Positions 4,544-5,366 of a stretch of DNA of 5,366 bases are shown here, piece after piece. How positions within the stretch are numbered: the first letter of the stretch is position 1; every line of letters begins with the position of its first letter. A model generated the notes under the pieces. That model ran no database searches, was not told the origin of the DNA, and saw only the letters and a program-made list of their open reading frames with translations. The stretch spans positions 1 through 5,366 of the forward strand of contig CAZTKP010000175.1 in the NCBI GenBank assembly GCA_964614215.1, read 5' to 3'. This stretch comes from CAZTKP01 sp964614215 (GTDB taxonomy: Bacteria > UBP6 > UBA1177). Position numbers and translations under genes: made by a program.

Positions 4544-5366
4544 TGAAAAAAACTCTGCCTTTTCTATTCATCTCTATATTTTCATTTATTGCAGTAATTT
4601 TTTCAGATAAGTATATCCCGACTTATTTATCTAGAAACATTAATGATATCGCATTGATATCAGGATTTGTGATCACTCTTGTCTTAAGCTGGAGATTTAA
4701 CCGCAGCAGAACTGTTTTCCTAACATTTTCTATAGCTGTGCTTGTCTTTTCCGGCAACTTACCGATCATAAAAAACATTTCTTTTCCAACACTTATAACG
4801 CTAATATCTTTGAGTGTTTTTCTTATCAGTTCAACTGGAGAGCGCGGTGTTTTTTCAATTCACGGACTTAAAAAAGCTCTTTTCATAGTTGTTCCTGTCG
4901 CCATTTTCATTATCACTGTAAAAATCAGACCTGAAGCTGTCGTAATTTTTGAAAAGAACCTGCTTAGACCTTTTGAATATCTGAACATTCCCAACTATCT
5001 AGTTATTTCAGGAACTATGATCGTTTTCTGTCTTTTATCTGAATTTTTCATCATGAGAAGAACTGATTACAACGCTGCTCTTTCTTCAATGCTCGCGTTA
5101 ATTTTTGCGTTCTATTTTAAGAAAGATATCGACAACATACACTACATGGCCGCACTTATCATCATAACAGCCGCCGTACTTTTTTCTCTCTATTCACTCT
5201 CCTACATTGATGAACTTACAGGACTTCCTGCAAGAAGGGCTTATAACGAATTTACAGCCGCGCTTGGAAAGAAATATTCAATTGCAATGACCGACATAGA
5301 TCACTTTAAGAAGTTCAACGATAAATACGGACATGACACAGGTGACGAAGTTCTTAAACTCGTTGC
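4543..5366 (+). CDS. Membrane diguanylate cyclase (GGDEF), 3' end beyond the window
   Basis: The visible 274 residues run off the right edge with no stop. The first 220 residues contain about eight hydrophobic segments (roughly 5-20, 36-50, 58-71, 79-97, 112-126, 151-168, 179-192, 202-220), a multi-pass membrane sensor region I cannot assign to a named family. A GGDEF domain begins at about 222 with DELTGLPARR (223-232). It continues through TDIDHFKKFND (250-260), which has the metal-binding Asp and the nucleotide-contacting F, K and N, and then YGHDTGDEVL. This is the canonical start of a diguanylate cyclase, which makes c-di-GMP from two GTP. The GG(D/E)EF signature itself would lie beyond base 5366, so catalytic competence is not proven. 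The start is GTG at 4543, sharing its G with the TAG of the lipoprotein gene. An in-frame TAA at 4537-4539 rules out an earlier start. There is no Shine-Dalgarno in front, so translation is probably coupled to the lipoprotein. Confidence 0.88.
   Translation, partial: MKKTLPFLFISIFSFIAVIFSDKYIPTYLSRNINDIALISGFVITLVLSWRFNRSRTVFLTFSIAVLVFSGNLPIIKNISFPTLITLISLSVFLISSTGERGVFSIHGLKKALFIVVPVAIFIITVKIRPEAVVIFEKNLLRPFEYLNIPNYLVISGTMIVFCLLSEFFIMRRTDYNAALSSMLALIFAFYFKKDIDNIHYMAALIIITAAVLFSLYSLSYIDELTGLPARRAYNEFTAALGKKYSIAMTDIDHFKKFNDKYGHDTGDEVLKLV

Overview
The window looks like a piece of a moderately AT-rich, Gram-negative bacterial chromosome. The Gram-negative reading rests on a ClpA-type unfoldase, a lipoprotein signal peptide, and a multi-pass membrane diguanylate cyclase. 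Lipoproteins with long Asp/Asn-Thr-Gly tracts followed by a Cys-rich module remind me of environmental lineages formerly grouped as Deltaproteobacteria (Myxococcota and relatives). That is an impression from memory and the taxon is not established. There is no sign of phage, transposon, CRISPR array, tRNA or rRNA.

Layout. Bases 1-271 are non-coding and AT-rich. They hold a near-consensus sigma70-type promoter (TTGACA-17-TATATT, minus strand) preceded by A-tracts and firing out of the left edge, plus three copies of the 7-mer TCAAGAT. Bases 272-2578 (minus) encode a ClpA-like AAA+ unfoldase with both AAA+ modules intact, no middle domain and a VGF ClpP-docking loop. A short divergent intergenic region (2579-2723) carries back-to-back candidate promoters for this gene and for a small flavin-reductase-like FMN protein at 2724-3230 (plus).

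After an 83-bp gap, 3314-4543 (plus) encodes an exported lipoprotein. It has a lipobox, an acidic spacer, 40 uninterrupted (Asp/Asn)-Thr-Gly triplets, a ten-cysteine module and a probable beta-rich C-terminal domain. Its stop codon shares one base with the GTG start of a gene that leaves the right edge (4543-5366, plus). That gene encodes about eight membrane segments followed by the beginning of a GGDEF domain, so it is a probable diguanylate cyclase.

How the genes may work together. The Clp unfoldase and the flavoprotein look like unrelated housekeeping neighbours transcribed divergently. The lipoprotein and cyclase overlap, lack a separate ribosome-binding site for the second gene, and are very likely co-transcribed and translationally coupled. 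That places a repetitive surface or periplasmic protein in the same unit as a membrane c-di-GMP synthase. The most unusual item is the repeat tract: Gly at every third position, Thr before every Gly, no proline, and DNA that shows at least two separate tandem expansions.
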